Positions 1 to 6,401 of a DNA stretch of 11,503 nt are shown here, piece after piece. The position numbers were made by a program, and so were the translations under genes. The stretch's first letter is position 1. Every line of letters begins with the position of its first letter. The notes under the pieces were generated by a model. It was not told where the DNA came from. It searched no databases and saw only the letters and a program-made list of their open reading frames with translations. This DNA is from Pseudomonadota bacterium (GTDB lineage Bacteria; Pseudomonadota; Gammaproteobacteria; Burkholderiales; Burkholderiaceae_F), in assembly GCA_023443095.1 (NCBI GenBank), contig JAEZVV010000136.1:1-11503 (forward strand), read 5' to 3'.

Positions 1-357
1 GAAGCCGGCGTGGTCGAGGCGCCCCCGGTCTGCGACGTCTACGTTCTGCACCAGGGTGGTGACACGCTGATCCCGGCGTTGGCTGCGGCCGAGCGCCTGC
101 GCGACGAAGGCGTCGACGTGATCGTCCACGGCGGCGAAGCGAGCCTGAAGTCGCAGATGAAGAAGGCCGACGCCAGCGGCGCCGAGTTTGCAGTCATCGT
201 CGGCGAGACCGAAGCCGCTGCCGGCGCGGCGGCGGTGAAGGGACTGCGCGCGCGCGGCGACAATGCACCCTTCGCACAGCAGCAGGTGCTGCCGCTGGCA
301 GAACTGACCGAACGCGTGGTGGACGCGCTCGTCGAATTCACGATCAACGAAGTCTGA
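1..357 (+). CDS. hisS: Histidyl-tRNA synthetase, C-terminal part (cut by window start)
   Basis: Histidine-tRNA ligase charges tRNA-His with histidine in the cytoplasm. Only the last 118 codons are present; the frame is open from base 1 and ends at TGA 355-357. What remains is the class IIa anticodon-binding domain: a strand VCDVYVLHQGG, a helix of the type IPALAAAERLRDEG, then the family-typical stretch EASLKSQMKKADASGAEFAV followed by IVGE. The catalytic motifs 1-3 lie upstream of the window. HisZ at 7520-8674 is a paralogue of the catalytic domain but lacks this anticodon domain, so the domain seen here, together with the yfgM-bamB-der context, identifies hisS. The stop overlaps TGAGGA (355-360), the ribosome binding site of the next gene 8 nt downstream, so the two are surely co-transcribed. 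The GTG at 10-12 is an internal valine codon. Confidence 0.95.
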   Translation, partial: EAGVVEAPPVCDVYVLHQGGDTLIPALAAAERLRDEGVDVIVHGGEASLKSQMKKADASGAEFAVIVGETEAAAGAAAVKGLRARGDNAPFAQQQVLPLAELTERVVDALVEFTINEV

Positions 358-365
358 GGACATTC

Positions 366-1007
366 ATGGCATACGACCTCGAGGAACAGGAGTCCCTCGC
401 CGAGATGAAGGCGTGGTGGGACAAATACGGCACCTTCGTGCTGTCCGTTGTCACCGCCGTGCTGTTGGCCGTGGCTGCTTGGAACGGCTGGAACTGGTAC
501 CAGCGCAACCAGGCCGCCCAGGCGGCGGCGGCCTACAGCCAGCTGCAGCAGGCTATCGGTGCGCAGGATACGGCGCGTGCCAAGGAGCTCGCCGGCTCGA
601 TCATGGACAAATACAGCGGCTCGATCTACGGCTCGCTCACTGCCTTGCAGGCGGCCAAGCTCAATTACGAGCTGGGTGATGCGGCGGCCGCCAAGGCGCA
701 GCTCGCCTGGGTGGTCGACAAGTCGGGGCACGACGAGCTGGGCCTGATCGCTCGCGTGCGCCTCGCCGGCATCGAGCTCGACGAGAAGCAATACGACGCC
801 GCGCTGAAGGCGCTCGAAGGCAAGGCGGCCGGCCCGCAGGCGGTGAGCATCGCCGACCGCCGCGGCGATGTCCTGCTGGCTCAGGGCAAGACCGAAGAGG
901 CCCGCGCAGCGTGGCAGGCGGCCCTGGCCGCGGCCGACGCCCAGCATCCGCTGCGGCCGCTGGTCCAGCTCAAGCTCGAAGCCTTGCCCGCCAAGCCTGC
1001 CCAATAA
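366..1007 (+). CDS. yfgM: YfgM-family tetratricopeptide protein, membrane-anchored periplasmic ancillary chaperone
   Basis: 213 residues, close to the roughly 206 of E. coli YfgM. The N-terminus is a charged cytosolic segment (MAYDLEEQESLAEMKAWWDK), followed by one membrane helix at about residues 22-44. The rest is an alanine-rich helical region of TPR-like repeats (about 47-213), for example ELGDAAAAKAQL, EKQYDAALKALEG and QGKTEEARAAWQAAL. In E. coli YfgM is an N-in/C-out protein that associates with PpiD and the Sec translocon and helps newly exported proteins; the same role is inferred here. The ATG at 366 is preceded by TGAGGA (355-360) at a good distance, and that site overlaps the hisS stop. 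bamB follows after 24 nt, as in E. coli, which supports a shared envelope-biogenesis role. No alternative start looks better. Confidence 0.88.
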   Translation: MAYDLEEQESLAEMKAWWDKYGTFVLSVVTAVLLAVAAWNGWNWYQRNQAAQAAAAYSQLQQAIGAQDTARAKELAGSIMDKYSGSIYGSLTALQAAKLNYELGDAAAAKAQLAWVVDKSGHDELGLIARVRLAGIELDEKQYDAALKALEGKAAGPQAVSIADRRGDVLLAQGKTEEARAAWQAALAAADAQHPLRPLVQLKLEALPAKPAQ

Positions 1008-1031
1008 GACGACGCCAGGAAACCCTTGATC

Positions 1032-2183
1032 ATGCGTTCCGTGTTCCGCGCTGCCGGCCTGTTTGCCGTCCTTGCCCTGACGGGCTGCTCTTCGATGCCA
1101 AGCTGGCTGGGCGGCTCTTCCGCCAAGCCTGGGCGTGAACCGGCCGCCCTCGCCGAGTTCAAGGCTACTGCCAACGTCAAGACGGTGTGGCGCACCTCCC
1201 TCGGCAAGGGTGGGGAGGCCTTCTTGCAGCCGGCGGTGACCGAAAACGCGGTGTACGCCGCGACGGTCGACGGCAAGCTCGTGCGTCTGGCGCCCGCCAG
1301 TGGTCAGCCGGTCTGGAGCGTCAAGCTCGATGCGCCGGTGGCTGCGGGAGTGGGCAGCGATGGCTATACGGTTGCGCTGGGCACGACCAAGGGCGACCTG
1401 CTCGCTTACGACGCCGAAGGCAAGCTGCGCTGGCGCACTGCGCTCACGAGCGAGCTGCAGTCTGTGCCGCTGGTCGGCCGCGGTCTGGTCGTAGTGCGGT
1501 CGAGCGACAACCGGGTTGCGGCTTTTGACGCCGAAACCGGCAAGCGGCGTTGGATCTTTCAGCGCCAGAGCCCGGCTTTGACGGTGCGTTTGCCGACGGC
1601 GCTGGCCTTCTACAACGACTTCGTGCTGGTGGGACAGCCCAACGGCCGGCTGGCGGCGGTGGCCGCGAGCAACGGTGCGGTGCGCTGGGACTCGGCTGTT
1701 GCCGAAGCGCGCGGCGCGACCGAAGTCGAACGCCTGTCCGATGTGGTGGGTGCCCCCTGGGTGGAGGGCAACGAAACCTGCGCGGCGGCGTTCCAGGGCC
1801 GGGTTGCCTGTTTCGACGCCAATGCCGGCACGCTGCGCTGGAGCCGCGATCTCGACGCGGTAGCCGGCCCGGGCGGCGATGCCCGCAATGTTTACGTGGT
1901 CGACGCCAAGTCGACCGTCTCGGCTTTCTCGCGCGCCAGCGGCGCCAGCGCGTGGAAGACCGACAAGCTGCAGTGGCGCGATGTGGCCGCCCCTCTCGCG
2001 CTCAAGCGCGCCGTGGTGGTGGGCGACAGCAAGGGCTATGTGCATTTCCTGTCGCCTGACAATGGCGACTTCGTCGCCCGCGTGCAGCTCGACGGGGCGA
2101 TTGTCGTTGCGCCCCAGCCGCTCGCCGGCGGTGCGCTGATTCAGACGAGCGGCGGCGAAATCGCGCTCGTCGTTGTGGAGTAA
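1032..2183 (+). CDS. bamB: Outer membrane assembly lipoprotein BamB
   Basis: BamB is the beta-propeller lipoprotein of the BAM complex that inserts beta-barrel proteins into the outer membrane. From ATG 1032 the product has 383 residues (E. coli about 392). The signal peptide ends in the lipobox L-T-G-C, with the lipidated Cys at residue 19; S-S follows, so the Lol system would send it to the outer membrane. Propeller blades are marked by repeated PQQ-like W motifs such as KTVWRTSL, QPVWSVKL, KLRWRTAL, KRRWIFQR, AVRWDSAV and TLRWSRDL. An in-frame TTG at 1026 would add Met-Ile. AGGA at 1017-1020 lies 5 nt from that TTG and 11 nt from the ATG, so the start is not fully settled; ATG gives a standard signal peptide and is preferred. 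der begins 2 nt after the stop. Confidence 0.93.
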   Translation: MRSVFRAAGLFAVLALTGCSSMPSWLGGSSAKPGREPAALAEFKATANVKTVWRTSLGKGGEAFLQPAVTENAVYAATVDGKLVRLAPASGQPVWSVKLDAPVAAGVGSDGYTVALGTTKGDLLAYDAEGKLRWRTALTSELQSVPLVGRGLVVVRSSDNRVAAFDAETGKRRWIFQRQSPALTVRLPTALAFYNDFVLVGQPNGRLAAVAASNGAVRWDSAVAEARGATEVERLSDVVGAPWVEGNETCAAAFQGRVACFDANAGTLRWSRDLDAVAGPGGDARNVYVVDAKSTVSAFSRASGASAWKTDKLQWRDVAAPLALKRAVVVGDSKGYVHFLSPDNGDFVARVQLDGAIVVAPQPLAGGALIQTSGGEIALVVVE

Positions 2184-2185
2184 CT

Positions 2186-3508
2186 ATGCTGCCTGTCGTG
2201 GCCCTGGTCGGCCGACCCAACGTCGGCAAGTCGACGCTTTTCAACCGGCTCACTCGTTCGCGCGACGCGCTGGTGGCGGACTTCCCTGGCCTGACGCGCG
2301 ACCGGCACTATGGTGAAGGCCGCGGTGGTCCGCGCCCCTATATCGTGATCGATACCGGCGGTTTCGAACCGGTGGCCGGTGAAGGCATCGTCAAGGAAAT
2401 GGCGGCGCAGGCCGAGCAGGCGATCGCCGAAGCCGACGTCGTGATCTTCGTGGTCGACGCCCGCGCCGGACTCACCGGCCAGGATCTGCGTATTGCGCAG
2501 CGCCTGCGCACCACCGGCCGCAAGGTCTACATCGCCGTCAACAAGGCCGAGGGCCTGCCCTCGGAAGCGGTGGTCGAGTTCCATGAACTCGCGCTCGGCG
2601 AGCCCTATCCGATCTCGGCCGCCCACGGCGACGGCATCCGTGCCCTGATGGAGCTGGCGCTGGCCGGCTTCCCGGAAGCCGAGCCCGAAGCCGAGGACGA
2701 GTTCGAGCACAAGATCAAGGTGGCCGTGGTCGGGCGCCCGAACGTCGGCAAGAGCACCCTGATCAACGCGCTCCTGGGCGAGGAGCGCCTGATCGCGTTC
2801 GACATGCCGGGCACCACGCGCGATTCGATCGAAGTCGAGTTCGAGTGGGGCGGTCGGCCCTATACCCTGATCGATACCGCCGGCATCCGGCGCCGCGGCA
2901 AGGTGTTTGAGGCGATCGAGAAGTTCTCGGTGGTCAAGACCCTGCAGTCGATTGGCGACGCCAACGTGGTGGTGCTGATGCTCGACGCCCAGGCCGGCGT
3001 GGCCGAACAGGATGCCCACATCGCCGGTTACGTGCTCGAGTCCGGCCGCGCGCTGGTGGTGGCGGTCAACAAGTGGGACGGCCTCGACGAGTACCAGCGC
3101 GAGCAAATCAAGCGCGACCTTGAACGCAAGCTGCATTTCCTGCGCTGGGCCCGCATCCTCCACATCTCGGCCCTGAAGCGCAGCGGCATGGCGCCGCTGA
3201 TGAAGGCGGTCAACGACGCGCACAAGGCCGCGTTTGCCAAGTTGTCGACGCCCAAGCTCACGCGCGCGCTGATCGCCGCGGTGGAACGCCAGCAGCCGCC
3301 GCGTTCCGGCCAGATCCGGCCCAAGCTGCGCTACGCGCACCAGGGCGGCATGAACCCGCCGGTGGTGGTGATCCACGGCAATGCCCTGCAGCACGTCGGC
3401 GACAGCTACAAGCGGTATCTCGAGGGCTGGTTCCGCGAACATTTCGACCTCGCGGGCACGCCCTTGCGGATCGAGTTCAAGACGAGCGCAAACCCCTACG
3501 CGAATTGA
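2186..3508 (+). CDS. der: Ribosome biogenesis GTPase Der (EngA), double G domain
   Basis: Der is an essential GTPase with two tandem G domains that acts in maturation of the 50S subunit. The 440-residue product shows both: G domain 1 has the P-loop GRPNVGKST at 9-17, DTGG at 56-59 and the G4 motif as N119-K-A-E. G domain 2 has GRPNVGKST at 183-191, DTAG at 230-233 and N295-K-W-D. An acidic linker (EAEPEAEDEFEH) joins them, and a C-terminal KH-like domain covers about 360-440, ending in the family-typical LRIEFKTSANPYAN. The first domain carries Glu instead of Asp at the last G4 position. GGAG at 2177-2180 overlaps the bamB stop region and lies 5 nt from the ATG, so translation is tightly linked to bamB. 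A 144-nt gap with inverted repeats follows. Confidence 0.97.
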   Translation: MLPVVALVGRPNVGKSTLFNRLTRSRDALVADFPGLTRDRHYGEGRGGPRPYIVIDTGGFEPVAGEGIVKEMAAQAEQAIAEADVVIFVVDARAGLTGQDLRIAQRLRTTGRKVYIAVNKAEGLPSEAVVEFHELALGEPYPISAAHGDGIRALMELALAGFPEAEPEAEDEFEHKIKVAVVGRPNVGKSTLINALLGEERLIAFDMPGTTRDSIEVEFEWGGRPYTLIDTAGIRRRGKVFEAIEKFSVVKTLQSIGDANVVVLMLDAQAGVAEQDAHIAGYVLESGRALVVAVNKWDGLDEYQREQIKRDLERKLHFLRWARILHISALKRSGMAPLMKAVNDAHKAAFAKLSTPKLTRALIAAVERQQPPRSGQIRPKLRYAHQGGMNPPVVVIHGNALQHVGDSYKRYLEGWFREHFDLAGTPLRIEFKTSANPYAN

Positions 3509-3512
3509 AGGG

Positions 3513-3570
3513 GGCCGCGTCTGGAAAACGCAGCACCTTTCCTATACATTGATTTTTAAGTGGCGCGGCC
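3513..3570. repeat. Nested inverted repeat downstream of der
   Basis: GGCCGCGTC at 3513-3521 can pair with GGCGCGGCC at 3562-3570 (nine pairs, one of them G-U). Inside the 40-nt interval a second pair, GGAAA (3523-3527) and TTTCC (3538-3542), can form a smaller stem. The repeat begins 4 nt after the der stop codon. No run of T follows the outer arm, so it does not look like a classical intrinsic terminator. Its role is unknown. Confidence 0.5.
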
Positions 3571-3625
3571 GATCGCCTTAGCCGTGTTTTGTAATTTGGG
3601 CTGCGGCCTCCCCTATGACCGCCAA

Positions 3626-3643
3626 AGCGTCTACTGAAACGCT
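3626..3643 (+). other. Small hairpin next to the hfq ribosome binding site
   Basis: AGCGT (3626-3630) and ACGCT (3639-3643) form a 5-bp stem with an 8-nt loop, CTACTGAA. The right arm ends directly at the GGAG Shine-Dalgarno sequence (3644-3647). The stem is short and may be chance, but its position in the leader of a gene that is autoregulated in E. coli makes it worth recording. Confidence 0.35.
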
Positions 3644-3652
3644 GGAGCCAAT

Positions 3653-3889
3653 ATGAGCAACAACAAAGGGCAACTTCTACAAGACCCGTTCCTGAACGCC
3701 CTCCGCAAGGAGCACGTTCCGGTGTCGATCTACCTGGTCAACGGCATCAAACTGCAGGGCCAGATCGAATCCTTCGACCAATACGTCGTCCTCCTGCGCA
3801 ACACCGTGACGCAGATGGTCTACAAACACGCCATTTCCACGGTTGTGCCCGCACGTCCCGTGAACCTATCTTCGGAGTCCGACTCCTGA
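3653..3889 (+). CDS. hfq: RNA chaperone Hfq
   Basis: Hfq is a hexameric Sm-like protein that pairs small RNAs with mRNAs and affects mRNA stability and translation. The 78-residue product shows the Sm1 motif around VSIYLVNGIKLQGQIESFDQ (24-43) and the Sm2 motif YKHAISTVVPAR (57-68). Proximal-face residues expected from the E. coli structure are present: Q10, D11, Y44 (Phe42 in E. coli), K58 and H59; the distal-face residues Y27 and K33 are also present. The rim reads R18-K19-E20-H21 where E. coli has RRER. The tail after residue 68 has only ten residues and ends in the acidic SSESDS, much shorter than the roughly 35-residue tail of E. coli. TGGAG at 3643-3647 is 5 nt from the ATG. hflX follows closely, as in many proteobacteria. 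Confidence 0.98.
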   Translation: MSNNKGQLLQDPFLNALRKEHVPVSIYLVNGIKLQGQIESFDQYVVLLRNTVTQMVYKHAISTVVPARPVNLSSESDS

Positions 3890-3915
3890 CCGTCTTCCAG
3901 GTCGAGCAGGCGCTC

Positions 3916-5055
3916 GTGCAAGCGACCCCCCGCGCTTACCTCGTCACCGTCGCCATCGGTCGCAAAACCACTCCGGATGCGAGCGAGGAACTCGCTCAAC
4001 TCGTCGAATCGGACGGGCTCGAACCGGTGGGTTTGTTGCAGGCCAAACGCGAGCGTCCCGATCCCGCCACGTTCCTCGGCGCCGGCAAGGTCGAGGAGCT
4101 CAAACATCTCGCTACCGTCGCCAAGGCCGGGGTGGTGGTGTTCGATGTGGCGCTGTCGGCTGCGCAGCAGCGCAACCTCGAACGCGCTCTCGACATCGGG
4201 GTGCTGGACCGCACCGCACTCATCCTCGACATCTTTCGCCAGCGCGCCAAGAGCAGCGAGGGCAAGCTGCAGGTCGAACTGGCCCAGCTCGAACACCTCT
4301 CGACTCGCCTGGTGAGGGGCTGGACCCACCTCGAGCGCCAGCGCGGCGGCCTCGGAAAAACCGGGGGCCCGGGCGAGAAACAGATCGAACTCGACCGCCG
4401 CATGATCACGGTGCGGGTGCGCCAACTGCGCGAGCGCCTCAAGGTGCTCGGCAAGCAGCGCCGCACCCAGCGATGTTCGCGCTCGCGCAACGACGTGTTG
4501 TCGATGTCCCTGGTCGGCTATACCAACGCCGGCAAGTCGACGCTGTTCAACGCGCTCACTCGCGCCGGCAGCTACGCCGCCGACCAGCTCTTTGCCACGC
4601 TCGACACGACCGCTCGCCGCTGCTACCTGGGCGAGGGCAAGTCGGTGGTGCTGTCCGATACCGTCGGTTTTATCCGCGGCCTGCCGCACCAGCTGGTCGA
4701 AGCCTTCAAGTCGACTCTGGACGAGACCGCCCAGGCCGACGTCTTGCTGCACGTGGTCGACGCCGCCAGCCCGGCGCGCGACGAGCAGATTGCCGAAGTC
4801 AATCGGGTTCTGCAGGAAATCGGCGCGGGCGACGTGCCGACCCTGCTGGTCTTGAACAAGATCGACCTGATCGGCCGCGCGCCGGCGGTCGAGCGAGACG
4901 CGGATGGTAAGATCCACGCTGTCTCGGTCAGCGCGGCGAACGGTCTCGGACTGGATGAACTGCGCAGTGCGATTCTTGAATTTGCAGAATATGCGCGTCC
5001 CGACCCAGATCCCCTGAGCGATCCGTCCGCGCTTGACGCGGCGGACCCCGAATGA
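3916..5055 (+). CDS. hflX: GTPase HflX (ribosome-splitting GTPase)
   Basis: HflX binds 70S/50S ribosomes and splits stalled or stress-damaged ribosomes. From GTG 3916 the product has 379 residues. The N-terminal HflX domain includes LILDIFRQRAKSSEGKLQVE and RGWTHLERQRGGLGK, followed by a glycine-rich GGPGEKQIELDRR and a coiled-coil helix. The G domain carries G201YTNAGKST209 (P-loop), D248TVGF252 and N314KID317. The protein ends soon after the G domain (ILEFAEYARPDPDPLSDPSA), without the extra C-terminal domain of the 426-residue E. coli protein. The start is uncertain: no in-frame ATG exists between the hfq stop and strand 1. GTG 3916 has AGCAGG at 3905-3910. An in-frame CTG at 3886 overlaps the hfq stop and lies 8 nt after a GGAG (3874-3877). 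Confidence 0.95.
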   Translation: MQATPRAYLVTVAIGRKTTPDASEELAQLVESDGLEPVGLLQAKRERPDPATFLGAGKVEELKHLATVAKAGVVVFDVALSAAQQRNLERALDIGVLDRTALILDIFRQRAKSSEGKLQVELAQLEHLSTRLVRGWTHLERQRGGLGKTGGPGEKQIELDRRMITVRVRQLRERLKVLGKQRRTQRCSRSRNDVLSMSLVGYTNAGKSTLFNALTRAGSYAADQLFATLDTTARRCYLGEGKSVVLSDTVGFIRGLPHQLVEAFKSTLDETAQADVLLHVVDAASPARDEQIAEVNRVLQEIGAGDVPTLLVLNKIDLIGRAPAVERDADGKIHAVSVSAANGLGLDELRSAILEFAEYARPDPDPLSDPSALDAADPE

Positions 5056-5105
5056 GGGCCCGCTTCAGAACGGCCCACTCAGAGATGCTTCCATAGGACA
5101 AGACA

Positions 5106-6392
5106 ATGTCGCTCAACGACCCCCAGTGGGGCCGCGGCAGCGGTTCCAATGACGGCCGAGATGGTCAGCAAGACGAGCCGCCGCGCCAGCAGCAACCCCA
5201 ACGCCCCCAGCGCGGAAACGACGGCCCGCCCGACCTCGACGAGCTCTGGCGCGACTTCAACCGCCGTCTGAACGGACTGTTCGGCAAGAAGCCGGGCGGC
5301 GGCTCCGGCAACGGTGGTGGCCGCGGTGGTTTGCCCGGCGGCTTCAAGCCCGATGCCCGCGGTGCCGGCATCGGCCTGGCGGCGATCGTGGCGATCGCGG
5401 CGCTGCTGTGGGGGGCGACCGGCTTCTACATCGTGCCCGAAGGCCAGGTCGGCGTTGTCACCACCTTTGGCAAGTATTCCGAGTCGAGCGGCCCGGGCTT
5501 CCGCTGGCATCTGCCGTGGCCGATCGAGGCCGTCGACCTGGTCGACGTCAGTTCGGTGCGCAAGGCCGAGATCGGCACCCGCGGTCGCCCCGAGCGACTG
5601 AAGGAAGCGCTGATGCTGTCGGACGACGAGAACATCGTCGACATGCAGTTCGAGGTTCAGTACCGAATCAAGGACGGCCCCGGCGCCAAGGACTTCCTCT
5701 TTAGCACCCGCAATCCGCAGGCGTCGGTGACGCAGGCGGCCGAGTCGGCGATGCGCGAAGTGGTGGGCCGCCGCACCATGGACTCGGTCCTGTTCGAGTC
5801 CAAGCAGGAAATCGCCGACCAGGTGAAGGAGCGCATGCAAGAAATGCTCGACCGCTACGGCACCGGCATCCAGGTGATGTCGGTGGCGATCCAGAACGCC
5901 CAGCCGCCCGAGCAGGTGCAGGCCGCGTTCAGCGACGCGGTCAAGGCCGGGCAAGACCGCGAGCGCCAGATCAACGAAGGCCAGGCCTACGCCAACGACG
6001 TGATCCCGAAGGCGCGCGGTACCGCCGAGCGGCTGAAGTCGGAGGCGGAAGGCTACAAGTCGCGCATCGTCCAGACCGCCGAAGGTGACGCTTCGCGCTT
6101 CAAGCAGGTCTTGACCGAATACCAGAAGGCGCCCGCCGTGACGCGCGACCGGATGTACGTCGACGCGATGCAGCAGATCTTCAACAATACGACCAAGGTC
6201 ATGGTGGATTCCAAGAGCGGCAACAACCTGCTCTACCTGCCGTTCGACAAGCTGCTGCAGCAGACCGGTTCGCCCGATGCGGCGACCGCTGCGCGCGCGG
6301 CGCCGCCAGCCCCGGTGGCGCCGGTCGAAAACGCTGCTACCAACGACAGCACCCGCAGCCGCGACGCGCTGCGCAACCGCGACAGCCGCTAA
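5106..6392 (+). CDS. hflK: HflK, SPFH/band-7 membrane subunit of the HflKC complex
   Basis: HflK and HflC form a large membrane-anchored complex on the periplasmic side that encloses and modulates the AAA protease FtsH. The 428-residue product (E. coli 419) has a polar, Gln/Gly/Pro-rich N-terminus with the family motif GPPDLDELWRDFNRRL (about 40-55), a glycine-rich linker (64-79), one membrane helix at about 86-108, then an SPFH domain beginning YIVPEGQVGVVTTFGKY. A long charged helix follows, with repeated Ala/Glu/Lys/Arg residues around AERLKSEAEGYKSRIVQTAE. The last 45 residues are Ala/Pro-rich, then Arg/Asp-rich and probably disordered. AGGA (5095-5098) is 7 nt from the ATG. The 50-nt gap after hflX has only a weak GGGCC/GGCCC inverted repeat (5056-5060 with 5072-5076). 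hflC starts 9 nt after the stop. Confidence 0.96.
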   Translation: MSLNDPQWGRGSGSNDGRDGQQDEPPRQQQPQRPQRGNDGPPDLDELWRDFNRRLNGLFGKKPGGGSGNGGGRGGLPGGFKPDARGAGIGLAAIVAIAALLWGATGFYIVPEGQVGVVTTFGKYSESSGPGFRWHLPWPIEAVDLVDVSSVRKAEIGTRGRPERLKEALMLSDDENIVDMQFEVQYRIKDGPGAKDFLFSTRNPQASVTQAAESAMREVVGRRTMDSVLFESKQEIADQVKERMQEMLDRYGTGIQVMSVAIQNAQPPEQVQAAFSDAVKAGQDRERQINEGQAYANDVIPKARGTAERLKSEAEGYKSRIVQTAEGDASRFKQVLTEYQKAPAVTRDRMYVDAMQQIFNNTTKVMVDSKSGNNLLYLPFDKLLQQTGSPDAATAARAAPPAPVAPVENAATNDSTRSRDALRNRDSR

Positions 6393-6401
6393 GGAGTGGG
6401 A

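Larger units (their letters stand above)
3509..3652 (+). promoter_or_regulatory. der-hfq intergenic region, likely hfq promoter and 5' leader
   Basis: This is the longest gap inside the protein-coding run and is clearly richer in A+T than its surroundings (for example 3543-3560 and 3586-3597). It holds a nested inverted repeat (3513-3570), a good -10-like hexamer TGTAAT at 3590-3595 (five of six matches to TATAAT) without a convincing -35, a weaker TATACA at 3543-3548, and a small hairpin (3626-3643) just before the hfq ribosome binding site GGAG (3644-3647). No U-tract terminator follows der, so read-through from der into hfq is possible alongside a local promoter. Exact start sites cannot be fixed from sequence alone. 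Confidence 0.4.

Noticed and set aside
39..2045. 668-codon open frame on the minus strand across hisS, yfgM and bamB
   Set aside because: It lies opposite three well-recognised genes, its translation is Arg/His/Gly/Ala-rich without any known domain, and long antisense frames are expected at this GC content.
2141..3442. 433-codon minus-strand frame opposite der
   Set aside because: Shadow of der; low-complexity translation rich in His, Val and Asp, with no start context or domain.
3541..3570. Sigma-54-like site (TGGCGCG at 3561)
   Set aside because: The -12 element with TTGC at the required spacing is missing.
5056..5076. GGGCC/GGCCC inverted repeat after hflX as a terminator
   Set aside because: Only five pairs with an 11-nt loop and no T-run; likely chance in GC-rich DNA.
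6396..6401. GTG at 6396 as the hflC start
   Set aside because: Its first base belongs to the AAGGAG ribosome binding site, which is correctly placed for ATG 6402.
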